Shown here: one piece after another, positions 34,932 to 44,100 of the stretch | How the letters are laid out: every line of letters starts with the position of its first letter | Numbering within the stretch: position 1 is the stretch's first letter | Source of the DNA: Pseudomonadota bacterium | GTDB lineage: Bacteria; Pseudomonadota; Alphaproteobacteria; Sphingomonadales; Sphingomonadaceae | Reading direction: 5' to 3' | Assembly (NCBI GenBank): GCA_023458055.1 | Contig: JAEXAW010000034.1 | Coordinates: forward strand, 62,001 to 126,000 | Length of the DNA stretch: 64,000 bases | Position numbers and translations under genes: made by a program | Notes under the pieces: model-generated | The model's input: only the letters and a program-made list of their open reading frames with translations | Database searches by the model: none | What the model was told of the DNA's origin: nothing

Positions 34932-35920
34932 CGCGACTGCCATTCCTTATACCATTCCACAAATCGTGGGATTCCGACGCTGATCGGCGTGGTTGGAGCA
35001 TAACCGAGCTCACTCGCGATGGCGTCAATATCGGCCCAGGTCTGCGCCACATCGCCCGGTTGCATGTCGGTCATTTCCATGACGGCCCGCTTACCTGTTG
35101 CCGCCTCAATCTGGGCGATAAAATCCATCAGCGGTTCGGGCTTGTTATTGCCGATATTATAAATGCGGTGGGGAGCCGCGCTGCCGCCTGCCTTGGGCTT
35201 GCCATCATCGCGCGGCGGATTGTCGAGGCAAGCAATGATGCCGCTCACAATGTCGTCGATATAGGTGAAATCGCGCGACAATTGCCCGTGATTGAACACC
35301 CGGATGGGCCGCCCTTCGAGAATTGCGCTGGTGAACAGCCACGGTGCCATATCGGGCCGCCCCCAAGGCCCGTACACGGTAAAGAAGCGCAAGCCGGTCA
35401 GCGGAATGCGGTAGAGATGCGCATAGGTTTCGCTCATTAACTCATCGGCACGTTTGGTTGCAGCGTAGAGCGAAACGGGGTGATCGACCCGATCCTCGAC
35501 ACAAAACGGCACGGAGGTGTTGCCGCCATAGACCGAGCTGGAGGAGGCGTAGACCATCGCTACCTGCCGCGCGCGGGCGAGCTCAAGCAGGTTCAGATGT
35601 CCGACGATGTTAGATTGGATATAGGCTTGAGGGTTTTCCAGGCTATACCGTACGCCCGGTTGCGCGCCCAAGTGGATGATGGCGTTAAAAGGCTCCCCGG
35701 CGAGGGCCGCGTCTAATGCGGTCTGGTCTGCGAAATCGACCGGTTTGAACTGGAATAGATCGGATGTCGCAGCGAGATCACTTGTTCGTGCCTGTTTGAG
35801 CGCAGGATCATAATAGGCATTGAGACTATCAATCCCGACCACCGCATCACCGCGGGCCAAAAGCCGACGGGATAGAGCATGCCCAATAAATCCTGCACTG
35901 CCAGTGACGAGATAACGCAT
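34928..35920 (-). CDS. NAD-dependent epimerase, UDP-glucuronate 4-epimerase type
   Basis: A 330-residue extended short-chain dehydrogenase: Rossmann TGSAGFIGHALSRRLL, GIDSLNAYYDPALK, LGAQPGVRYSLENP and the catalytic YAATK. The AYYDPALK and GVRYSLENP stretches are typical of the CapI/LpsL group that converts UDP-glucuronate to UDP-galacturonate. It would feed uronic acids into surface glycans. It lies tail to tail with manA, with 4 bp overlap at the stops. A featureless spacer and a repeat array lie upstream of it. Confidence 0.9.
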   Translation of the reverse strand: MRYLVTGSAGFIGHALSRRLLARGDAVVGIDSLNAYYDPALKQARTSDLAATSDLFQFKPVDFADQTALDAALAGEPFNAIIHLGAQPGVRYSLENPQAYIQSNIVGHLNLLELARARQVAMVYASSSSVYGGNTSVPFCVEDRVDHPVSLYAATKRADELMSETYAHLYRIPLTGLRFFTVYGPWGRPDMAPWLFTSAILEGRPIRVFNHGQLSRDFTYIDDIVSGIIACLDNPPRDDGKPKAGGSAAPHRIYNIGNNKPEPLMDFIAQIEAATGKRAVMEMTDMQPGDVAQTWADIDAIASELGYAPTTPISVGIPRFVEWYKEWQSR

Positions 35921-36060
35921 GAAACTGTCACTAATCCTTAAAAACGCAATTTGTTGGAAGCGAGGGTGGAGGCAATGAAACGCGGCATCTTATCATCAAT
36001 GCAGGGCATTGCACGACAAGCCACCGCCCCACTCATGAATTCATACACGCCATGGCGCAG

Positions 36061-36213
36061 TTTACAAATTCCCTAGATTCCCCCTCAAACGCGTTTTTCG
36101 TTGCACTAGATTCCCTAGATTCCCTCTCCAACACCGTTTTTCAGTTTACAAATTCCCTAAGTTCCCTCTGAAAAGCGATATTCGGATTTCACTGATTCCC
36201 TAGACTCCCGCTG
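36061..36213. repeat. 42-bp-period array of paired (G/A)ATTCCCTA motifs
   Basis: The 414-bp gap between the epimerase and GFA genes holds no reading frame but four regularly spaced copies of TTCCCTAGATTCCC or close variants, at 36069, 36111, 36153 and 36196 (steps 42, 42, 43). Units share flanks such as TTTACAAATTCCC and CGTTTTTC. Five GANTC sites (36076, 36109, 36118, 36194, 36203) fall in 132 bp, often paired 9 bp apart. Degenerate traces continue to about 36240. Outside the array the gap (35921-36060, 36241-36334) shows nothing clear. Confidence 0.8.
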
Positions 36214-36334
36214 AAAGGTCTTCTCCAGTTCCCGATGCTTCCTTTGATTTGCGATCTTCTTTCCTGACGCGGCATTCAAGGCGCAATAAGGTGGCGAAGT
36301 TGATGAAGTTTACCCTTCAGCGCGTTTTTTGGCC

Positions 36335-36742
36335 TCAATCCATGCCGGGATAGCGGTTAAAAGCGGGCAGGGCATCGAGCGTTTCCATCCAGCCGATACG
36401 TTCCGCCGTCTGGATCTGTGCGCCAAGTGGATAAGCATCAGGGTTATTCAGCGTCGCCGACTGGACATCAATTTTGCCCGGGAAGATTTCGGCATTGGTA
36501 TAAAAGAGGCTGGTTCCGCATTTACCGCAGAATTGCCGACGGCCATGCTCCGAACTCTTATACTCGCTCGTCGCACCATCAATCGTCACCGCATCAGCAT
36601 CAAACATCGCCCAAGCGACTGCGGGTGCGCCGCTCGCCTTATGGCAATCGGTGCAATGGCACAGCGCGTGATGGTCCGGCTGCGCGCCGTTCGCGATCTC
36701 GTAAGTAACTGCGCCACAATGGCACCCGCCAGTTTCGCCCAT
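36335..36742 (-). CDS. GFA family zinc protein
   Basis: A 135-residue member of the Gfa (glutathione-dependent formaldehyde-activating enzyme-like) fold. Zinc-binding cysteines are in GGCHCGAVTYEI (residues 6-8 region), CHCTDCHKASG and FCGKCGTSLFY. The original Gfa activity has been disputed, and most family members are of unknown function. It is not near the adhC/fghA genes, so a formaldehyde role here is not supported. It is monocistronic, with 99 bp to hslU, which is on the same strand downstream. Confidence 0.9.
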   Translation of the reverse strand: MGETGGCHCGAVTYEIANGAQPDHHALCHCTDCHKASGAPAVAWAMFDADAVTIDGATSEYKSSEHGRRQFCGKCGTSLFYTNAEIFPGKIDVQSATLNNPDAYPLGAQIQTAERIGWMETLDALPAFNRYPGMD

Positions 36743-36841
36743 CGCTACTCTCCCTATTGGCTTGCTCCCGCATAGTGCACTAAAGAGAACAAGTCAAGAA
36801 CAAATCGCTGCGTGCTGCGCGATCCTGCCGGAAAAGGTCGC

Positions 36842-38143
36842 TTAAAGGATATATTTGCTAAGATCCGTATCGCGCGCGATGCTGGCAAGCTGGCTGTCGA
36901 CATAGGCGGCATCAATCACCAGTGTTTCGCCCTTGCGGTCCTCGGCCTCGAACGAGACTTCTTCCAAAAGCTTTTCCATCACGGTTTGCAGACGGCGTGC
37001 GCCGATATTTTCGATCTGGCTGTTCACCTCTGCGGCGATCCTGGCGAGCGCGGCGATGGCACCGTCAGTGATTTCGATCTTGACGTCTTCGGTGCCGAGG
37101 AGGGCCACATATTGTTGCGGCAGGCTGGCCTTGGTCTCGCTTAGAATGCGTACGAAGTCTTGCTCAGTAAGGCCTTGCAATTCCACGCGAATGGGGAGGC
37201 GACCCTGCAGCTCCGGTAAAAGGTCGCTGGGCTTTGCCACATGGAACGCGCCGCTGGCGATAAACAAAATGTGATCGGTCTTAAGCGGACCATATTTGGT
37301 CGCTACCGTGGTGCCTTCGATGAGCGGCAGGAGGTCGCGTTGAACGCCCTCGCGACTGACCGAGCCCCCGCGCACATCCGACACCGCGATCTTGTCGATT
37401 TCATCCAGGAACACGATGCCATTGGCTTCGGCATCAGCAAGCGCGACGCGGGCAACATCATCCTGATCGAGCCGCTTTTCCTGCTCCTCCTCGACCAATT
37501 TATCCCACGCGTCGGGCACGCGCAATTTGCGGCGTTTTTTGGGGGCTTGTCCAAATGCTTTGCCCATGATGTCGCTGAGGTTGATCATGCCGACATTGCC
37601 TCCCATGCCCGGGATTTCCATTGGCATGTTGGGCGCTTCGGTGACTTCGATCTCCACCTCAGTCTCGTTCATCTGGTCCTGTTCGATGCGCTCGCGGAAC
37701 GCCATGCGGGTGGCTTGTGATGCTTCCTTGCCGGTGAGTGCATCGAGGAGACGCTCCATTGCAGCTTCGGATGCAGCGTTACGAACGGCCTCGCGGCGGC
37801 GATCCTTTTCGAGGCGCACAGCTTCTTCGACGAGGTCGCGGGCAATTTGTTCAACGTCGCGGCCGACATAACCGACCTCGGTGAATTTGGTGGCCTCCAC
37901 CTTGACGAAAGGCGCGTCGGCAAGTTTCGCCAGACGGCGCGAAATTTCGGTCTTGCCGCAACCAGTGGGGCCGATCATCAGGATATTCTTCGGCGTCACC
38001 TCATCGCGTAGGTCGGCGGACAGGCGTTGCCGTCGCCAGCGATTGCGCAGCGCGACTGCGACGGCTTTCTTGGCGTCGGTCTGACCGATAATATGTTCGT
38101 CAAGGGCTTTGACGATGGCTTTAGGGGTGAGGGTGTCGTTCAT
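36842..38143 (-). CDS. hslU: HslU, ATPase subunit of HslUV protease
   Basis: A 433-residue AAA+ unfoldase feeding substrates to the HslV peptidase. Features: TPKAIVKALDEHIIGQ, Walker A GPTGCGKTE (about residue 56), an intermediate domain of about residues 110-230, Walker B GIVFLDEIDKIA, and the C-terminal tail DLSKYIL that inserts into HslV. It follows hslV on the minus strand, with 100 bp between them that contain a palindromic element. Part of the heat-shock response. Confidence 0.97.
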   Translation of the reverse strand: MNDTLTPKAIVKALDEHIIGQTDAKKAVAVALRNRWRRQRLSADLRDEVTPKNILMIGPTGCGKTEISRRLAKLADAPFVKVEATKFTEVGYVGRDVEQIARDLVEEAVRLEKDRRREAVRNAASEAAMERLLDALTGKEASQATRMAFRERIEQDQMNETEVEIEVTEAPNMPMEIPGMGGNVGMINLSDIMGKAFGQAPKKRRKLRVPDAWDKLVEEEQEKRLDQDDVARVALADAEANGIVFLDEIDKIAVSDVRGGSVSREGVQRDLLPLIEGTTVATKYGPLKTDHILFIASGAFHVAKPSDLLPELQGRLPIRVELQGLTEQDFVRILSETKASLPQQYVALLGTEDVKIEITDGAIAALARIAAEVNSQIENIGARRLQTVMEKLLEEVSFEAEDRKGETLVIDAAYVDSQLASIARDTDLSKYIL

Positions 38144-38164
38144 GATTTTTGATTTCTATCCAGG

Positions 38165-38196
38165 CCCGTTCGCCCTGAGCTTGTCGAATGACGGGG
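38165..38196. repeat. Palindromic intergenic element between hslV and hslU
   Basis: CCCGTTCGCCCTGAGC, then TTGTCGAATGACGGGG: the outer arms CCCGT and ACGGGG pair, around the core CTGAGCTTGTCGAA. This core resembles a short palindromic element common between genes in sphingomonads and some other proteobacteria. Only one copy was found in this window. Confidence 0.55.
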
Positions 38197-38243
38197 TAAA
38201 CCAAGGGCTTCGAGTGGCTCAATCCGAATGGAATATTTTGAAT

Positions 38244-38810
38244 TCAGCTTGTGCTGTCCATCACCTCAATGGTGGTGCTGTCGTTGGTATAGACGCAGAT
38301 TTCCGCCGCAATCTTCATCGCCTTTTTGGCGAGCGTTTCGGCATTGGCCTCATAGTCCATCAGCGCGCGGGCGGCGGACAGTGCATAATTGCCGCCCGAG
38401 CCGATCGCGGTGACGCCTTCGAGAGGCTCTAGCACATCGCCGTTGCCGGTGAGCACCAACGTGACTTCCTTGTCCGCGACGATCATCATCGCCTCAAGGT
38501 TGCGCAAATATTTGTCGGTGCGCCAATCCTTGGCGAGCTCGACCGCCGCGCGCATCAATTGGCCGCGATGGGCCTCGAGCTTCTTTTCCAGCCGGTCGAA
38601 CAGGGTGAAGGCGTCCGCGGTCGCCCCGGCAAAGCCGCCGATGACGCTGCCATCGTGGAGGCGCCTGACCTTCTTCGCATTGGGTTTCATAATCGTCTGG
38701 CCCATCGACACCTGGCCATCGCCAATGACGACGACCTTGCCATTTTTTCGCACAGACAGGATGGTAGTGCCATGCCATTGCGGCATGGAATGATTATCAT
38801 TTCCGCTCAT
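38244..38810 (-). CDS. hslV: HslV, peptidase subunit of HslUV protease
   Basis: A threonine peptidase of the proteasome fold, forming the double hexamer core of HslUV. The mature enzyme begins at the first Thr of HGTTILSVR after self-processing; also seen are VVIGDGQVSMGQTIMKPNAKK and TAIGSGGNYALSAARAL. From ATG 38810 the protein is 188 residues; from ATG 38786 (MPQWHGTTI) it is 180. A heat-shock-type promoter whose predicted start site falls at about 38811 favours either a leaderless message or the 38786 start. hslU follows downstream. Confidence 0.95.
   Translation of the reverse strand: MSGNDNHSMPQWHGTTILSVRKNGKVVVIGDGQVSMGQTIMKPNAKKVRRLHDGSVIGGFAGATADAFTLFDRLEKKLEAHRGQLMRAAVELAKDWRTDKYLRNLEAMMIVADKEVTLVLTGNGDVLEPLEGVTAIGSGGNYALSAARALMDYEANAETLAKKAMKIAAEICVYTNDSTTIEVMDSTS
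38789..38801. promoter_or_regulatory. Fur-box-like palindrome behind the hslV promoter
   Basis: AATGATTATCATT is a perfect 6-1-6 palindrome matching the inner 13 positions of the classical Fur box (AATGAT-N-ATCATT). It lies just downstream of the predicted hslV transcription start, between the two candidate start codons. The same 13 bases recur at 45715-45727. Confidence 0.4.
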
Positions 38811-38817
38811 GACCGCG

Positions 38818-38846
38818 ATATGGGAATGCGGTCGCGGGGTCGCAAG
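38818..38846 (-). promoter_or_regulatory. RpoH (sigma-32) type promoter of hslVU
   Basis: On the minus strand CCCTCCCCTTGCGA (-35 core CTTGCGA, 38840-38846), 15 bp, then CCCATAT (-10, 38818-38824). This fits the alphaproteobacterial heat-shock consensus CTTGAA-N13-15-CCCCATNT and lies right in front of hslV, a known RpoH target. Confidence 0.65.
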
Positions 38847-38875
38847 GGGAGGGCAAGCCATTCCTTTTGCCTAAA

Positions 38876-38906
38876 GAAAAACCCCGACCTGTTACCAGAC
38901 CGGGGT
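38876..38906 (-). terminator. Rho-independent terminator of the 75-aa gene
   Basis: Read on the minus strand, ACCCCGGTC pairs with GGTCGGGGT around a short loop and ends in TTTTT. It lies 30 bp after the stop of the minus-strand gene at 38936. Confidence 0.82.
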
Positions 38907-38935
38907 CAATCTCAATTAGGTTGCCAAACCCGAAA

Positions 38936-39163
38936 TTACGGGCTGGTCGGCAGATCGTCGCCCGAGATCAGTTCGTAAGCAGCATAAACCATGCCAGCCA
39001 GAACAGCGATCAGCAGAATGGTGCCGCCGCCATTGCCGCCCTTAAGTTCCGAATTTTCGGTTGTGACGGCGTCGGCGCGAGCCGGAGCAGCCGAAGCAGC
39101 AACCGGAGCGATAGCAAGCGAAGCGGTAGCAAGCGCTACAGCAGCCTTCTTAGCGAAAGTCAT
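38936..39163 (-). CDS. Small exported single-span membrane protein
   Basis: A 75-residue protein with a clear signal peptide (KKAAVALATASLAIAPVAAS, cleavage near AAPARA), a Gly-rich linker (KGGNGGGT) and one membrane helix (ILLIAVLAGMVYAAYELI). The mature product of about 45 residues would be a tiny membrane peptide. It has its own terminator and a proper ribosome binding site (AAGGAGAT). Proteins of this pattern occur in sphingomonads without assigned function. Confidence 0.8.
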   Translation of the reverse strand: MTFAKKAAVALATASLAIAPVAASAAPARADAVTTENSELKGGNGGGTILLIAVLAGMVYAAYELISGDDLPTSP

Positions 39164-39341
39164 TGGTAATCTCCTTTAATGCGGGGGTGCCTTTACGGGA
39201 AAGGTCACGAATTGCAAGACAATTTATGTTCGAAAGGCTGAATTTTCCGTTAATTTACATCCGGCCAACCGTCGAACGCGGAATTGCCCGATAAGTTCCT
39301 AGCGCCGGTTTGTGGACAGATTGTTACACTCGAATAGCTTG

Positions 39342-40433
39342 TTATTCTGGGGCTTTTTGCTGCACTGCAGCAAAAACATCTTTCACCATTTGGGACTTTC
39401 CACGCGGTAAAATCAAGACCGCATCGGCCGTTGCAACAATTATCAAATTTTCGACTCCGTAAGTCCCGACGGTAATTCCCTCACCCCGAATCAGACAATT
39501 TTGCGAATCGATTGCCGTAACCTTGCCGGTGATCGCATTTTCGTCTTCATCTTTGGCCATCAAATCATAGAGCGCGTCCCAGCTGCCGACATCGGACCAT
39601 CCCATGTCCACCGGGACGCAGGCAACTTGCTCTGCCTTTTCCATGACGGCGTAATCAATCGAATCTGATGGACTGGATTCAAACGCTGCCACCATGGGCA
39701 CCACTTCTACCTCATCATGCGCTACCCCGTTGAGGGCTTGCCTTGCCGCAGCGAGAATAAGCGGCGCGTGTCGTTCCAATTCTTCAAGATAACGTCCGGC
39801 GCGAAACAGAAAGATTCCCGCATTCCACACATAGTTACCGGTGGATATCATCCTGGAAGCTTCTTCATGCGATGGCTTCTCAACGAACTGCGCAACTTTG
39901 CGCGCAGTGCCACCTGCATCAAGCGGGCCGTTGAGTTCGATATACCCATACCCGGTTTCGGGTCCGGAAGGCGCTATGCCCAAGGTTGTCAGCCACCCCT
40001 GGCGGGCTGCCGTCGTAGCCGCTGCCAGCGCGGTCTCGAAGGCTTGCTGATCAAGGATTTGATGATCGCTTGGTAGAACCAGCATGACGGCTTCCGCCGG
40101 AAGCGTCAGGGCCGCAAGGGCAATTGCGGGAGCGGTGCCGCGCGCGCAAGGTTCATGGATGATCCTCACAGGCTTACCGGACGACGCAGCCACGCCTTGC
40201 GTCAAATGCTGATGGGCAAGAGGGCCAACAATAACGGGACTGTCGAAAAATTTTGGATCGGCAACACGATCCAGCGTCGTTTCGATCATCATCTTGTCAT
40301 CAAGCAGGCGCAGAAATTGTTTCGGGCGCTCTCTGGTTGATAATGGCCATAGGCGCGTTCCGGAACCGCCGGACAGGATAACCGGAATAATTTTTCCCGA
40401 AAATGCTGCCTCTTCCATAAGGGGTGTTTTCAT
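39342..40433 (-). CDS. manC: Mannose-1-phosphate guanylyltransferase
   Basis: Transfers GMP to mannose-1-phosphate, making GDP-mannose for surface polysaccharides. The 363-residue protein has the nucleotidyl-transferase signature VILSGGSGTRLWPLSTRERP, FVEKP and GNYVWNAGIFLFRA, and ends with a left-handed helix part. It lacks the C-terminal isomerase domain of bifunctional ManC/AlgA, in keeping with the separate manA at 34125. The start is taken as ATG 40433; a second ATG six codons later is possible. Confidence 0.93.
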   Translation of the reverse strand: MKTPLMEEAAFSGKIIPVILSGGSGTRLWPLSTRERPKQFLRLLDDKMMIETTLDRVADPKFFDSPVIVGPLAHQHLTQGVAASSGKPVRIIHEPCARGTAPAIALAALTLPAEAVMLVLPSDHQILDQQAFETALAAATTAARQGWLTTLGIAPSGPETGYGYIELNGPLDAGGTARKVAQFVEKPSHEEASRMISTGNYVWNAGIFLFRAGRYLEELERHAPLILAAARQALNGVAHDEVEVVPMVAAFESSPSDSIDYAVMEKAEQVACVPVDMGWSDVGSWDALYDLMAKDEDENAITGKVTAIDSQNCLIRGEGITVGTYGVENLIIVATADAVLILPRGKSQMVKDVFAAVQQKAPE

Positions 40434-40610
40434 CGCCAAGAATTAGCAGTGGTGCGCTGTGCACGCAAGCTGGCTCGGTCTGGCCATTAAGCCCGGAAAA
40501 ATTATGGTGCGCAGGGGTATTTTATAGTGCTGCAGTTGACACACTGCACAAACTAACCTCTTGTCCGCTTAAATCTTAGCCGAGGCCGTTGACAGGAAAC
40601 TACCGGATTG

Positions 40611-41042
40611 ATGCGTTTTAATCTTTATGCATTACGGATCATCATGTTTGCCGGAGCCGTCATGGTCAATCCCGGCATAGAGCCCTCACACGCGGCGGTA
40701 TCCGGATCGACCGCCTCGCTGTCTTGCACGACTATGGGCATATTTTCTTTCAAGCCCAACGCGACGGACGCCGAAATATGCGAACGGTTTCGTGCTGCCT
40801 TGGGAGCAGCTATGCGAAAAAATTTTTTTCTGTCGCCAGGCTTGGGAGGCAAGGATCACGTGGCGGTGTCCATTGCCATGAATAAGCGTGGCATAATTGT
40901 CGCCAAGGTCGGCGAGATGCGAGCGGGTAAAGTCCGCAGCCATGGCGATGTATCGGTTGCAGTAATGGACAAAGCGCCGGACATTTCTGCCATTGACCTC
41001 CTCGCCCGCGGCGTGGCGACCGAGTTGACCAGAAAGAGTTAA
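40611..41042 (+). CDS. Hypothetical exported protein
   Basis: A 143-residue protein with an N-terminal signal (residues 1-30, ending EPSHAAV). Two Cys (SLSCTTMG, AEICERF) could form a disulfide in the periplasm. The mature part has a mixed alpha/beta pattern, with VAVSIAMNKRGIIVAKVG central. I recognise no family. It lies between manC (divergent) and the M10 protease gene, 99 bp before the latter. Confidence 0.7.
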   Translation: MRFNLYALRIIMFAGAVMVNPGIEPSHAAVSGSTASLSCTTMGIFSFKPNATDAEICERFRAALGAAMRKNFFLSPGLGGKDHVAVSIAMNKRGIIVAKVGEMRAGKVRSHGDVSVAVMDKAPDISAIDLLARGVATELTRKS

Positions 41043-41141
41043 GCCCGGATATATGATTTATTTACATCTTTAACGGAAAAGATGGAAATATGCACAGTCT
41101 AGTCGATTGGCGCGCATAAGAGCGAAGGGGAGAAGCACAAG

Positions 41142-44100
41142 ATGGTCGATACGATACCGGGCAACAGCTCGACAACCACTACCCTCAATCCTAGCACGGG
41201 CGTTGATGTAGTCATCGAGACCAACGGGGATCACGATTGGTTTCGGGTCGATCTCACGGCCGGAACGACCTATTCTTTCCAGACATGGTCGCAAACCGGA
41301 TCCAACCCTGATAGCCACCTGCGCTTATGGCAGGGATCGACCATGGTGGCCGAAAATGATGACATCATTTATGCGGAGAACACCTATTCGCTGATCAATT
41401 ACACGCCGACGACTTCGGGCACCTATTATATTGATGCCGGAACCTACGGTAACCAAACGACCGGAACCATGCGTTTGACGGTCGCGACGGTTAACAACTC
41501 GGCCAGCGATACCGTCGGAAATACCGTTGGCACTGCGACGCCTCTCGCGATGGACGGAGTGGTAACGGGTGCGATCAACGCAGCCGGGGATCGCGACGTT
41601 TATGCTATTTCTTTGGTTGCGGGACAAACCTATTTCTTTCGTACCGGCCTCACCGCGACCGGGGACAGTCTGGATTCCATCCTTACCTTGCGTGATGCGG
41701 CGGGTGACGCGATCAAACAGAATGACGATGCCGGCGCCGGGCTTTATTCCGGGATTCGGTACACCGCTACCACTTCGGGGACCTATTATCTCGATGTGAG
41801 CAGCTATGGTTCCGGTGCGAGTTCGACCGGCAACTTCACCTTGACCGCCTATCGCACGACGCCGTTGACTGTTTATACCAATGACCAGATCGCACGCCAG
41901 CTCACCAACGATTATTGGGGTGGCTCCAGCCATTCCTTTGCGGTAACTGTCGGCGGTACATTAACATTCAACGTGACCGGTTTGACCTCCGCTGCGCAAA
42001 CGCTCGCCCGCGAAGCGCTCAATCTGTGGTCCGACGTAACCGGGCTCCGCTTCTCGGAAGTCACAACAGCGGGCGCGCAACTCATCTTCGACGATGCCGA
42101 AGACGGCGCGGCCACCAAATTTACCTTTGATGCCAATGGTGCGCTGACCGCATCAACTGTTAACGTGTCGCTTGCATGGCTGTCGCAAAACGGCACATCC
42201 TTGAACAGCTATTCCTTCCAGACGTTCGTGCATGAAATCGGGCATGCTTTGGGTCTTGGTCATGCAGGCAATTATAATAGTAGCGCGAGCTATGGCATCG
42301 ATGCAGCCTACGCGAACGATAGCTGGAGTCAGACGGTCATGTCTTATTTCAGCCAGACCGAAAATGAATATCTCGCCGCGATGGGTTGGACACGGCAATT
42401 CGTGGTTACGCCGATGGTCGCCGATGCGATTGCAATGACGACGCTTTACGGGACGAACACAACCACCCGTACCGGTAATACCACCTACGGATTTAACAAT
42501 AACAGCGGGCGGCAGATTTATGACGCGGCGACTTATGGCGCGTTGACCTATGCCATAATCGACAATGGCGGCATTGATACAATGGATTATTCGGGCTTTG
42601 GCCAGAACCAGTATATTGATCTGCGCGCCGAAGCTTTTTCGAACATTGGCGGACGTGTCGGCAATGTTTCTATTGCGCGCGGTACGATTATCGAAAATGC
42701 TGTCGGCGGCGCGGGGGCTGACACCATTATTGGCAACAGCGCTGCTAACAACCTCAACGGAGGTGCCGGAAACGACGCGTTGGACGGTGGTGACGGTAAC
42801 GATACCCTGGTCGGCGGACTCGGCGACGATACGGTCATTGGAGGCGCTGGACTCGACACGATGATGGGTGGTGTCGGGAACGATACCTATTATGTCGACA
42901 ATAGTGGGGACGCGGTCGTTGAAAATGCCGGCGAAGGCATCGACATGATTTATGCTACCGCAAACTTTGCATCCACCGGCAATATCGAAACGATTGCGCT
43001 CATGGGGGTCGCTGCAATTAATGCACAGGGCGACAATCTCGACAATGTGCTCATCGGAAATGCGGCGAGCAATACTATTCGCGGCATGGGAGGGAATGAT
43101 ACCATTTATGGCGGGGATGGTGCCGATATTCTTTATGGCGATGACGGCGGAGATATGCTCATCGGCGGCAATGGTGATGATGCATTTGCTGGTGGATTGG
43201 GCAATGACGCGATTGATGGCGGAAGCGGTAATGATTCCATCGCAGGTAATGAGGGAGATGATGTCCTGATTGGCGGGGCAGGCATCGATCTCATGACCGG
43301 GGGCAGCGGTAACGACGTATTTTATGTCGATCATAGTGGCGATGCGGCGCTTGAAAACGCCGGAGAAGGCATTGACACGGTTTATTCTACCGCGAATTTT
43401 TCGTTGACCGATCATGTCGAAACACTGGCGTTGATGGGTTCGGCGGCGAACGGTAGCGGTAATGCGCAGGACAATACCATTATCGGCAACGGCGGAGCCA
43501 ATGTCCTGCATGGCATGGGCGGCAACGACACCGTTTATGGTGGTGATGGCGACGACGTTATTTATGGTGATGACGGCAGCGATATGCTTATTGGAGGCAG
43601 CGGCGCCGACGCTTTTTCCGGCGGGCTTGGCGATGATGCGATCGACGGCGGCGATGGCAATGACTCGATAGCCGGAAACGAAGGCAACGATATCCTGATC
43701 GGTGGAGCTGGTGCAGACCTCATGGCCGGCGGTGCTGGCAACGATACTTATTATATTGACAATGGAGCAGATCAGATCGTCGAATATGGCGGGGAAGGGA
43801 CCGATACCGTCTATGCAACCGTCGATTGGACCTTGGCCGACAATATAGAAGTGCTTGCACTGATGGGTGGCGTAGCCGTTACCGGATCGGGCAATTCTCT
43901 CGACAATACGATCATTGGCAACGGCCTTAACAATATCCTGTTCGGACATGGCGGCAACGATACCATTTTTGGCGGAGACGGTGCCGACATAATCTTGGGC
44001 GGCGCTGGTAACGACATGCTTTACGGTAACGCGGGTGCCGATCGTTTTGTGTTTCAGCCGGGCAGCAATATCGACCGGGTCGCGGATTTCGAGCGCGGCA

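Noticed and set aside
36061..36213. Possible CRISPR array
   Set aside because: The repeats are variable, the 42-bp step leaves no constant repeat plus unique spacer pattern, and there are no cas genes in the window.
36335..36742. GFA gene as part of formaldehyde oxidation
   Set aside because: It is 30 kb from adhC/fghA, and the formaldehyde-activating function of the family is itself disputed.
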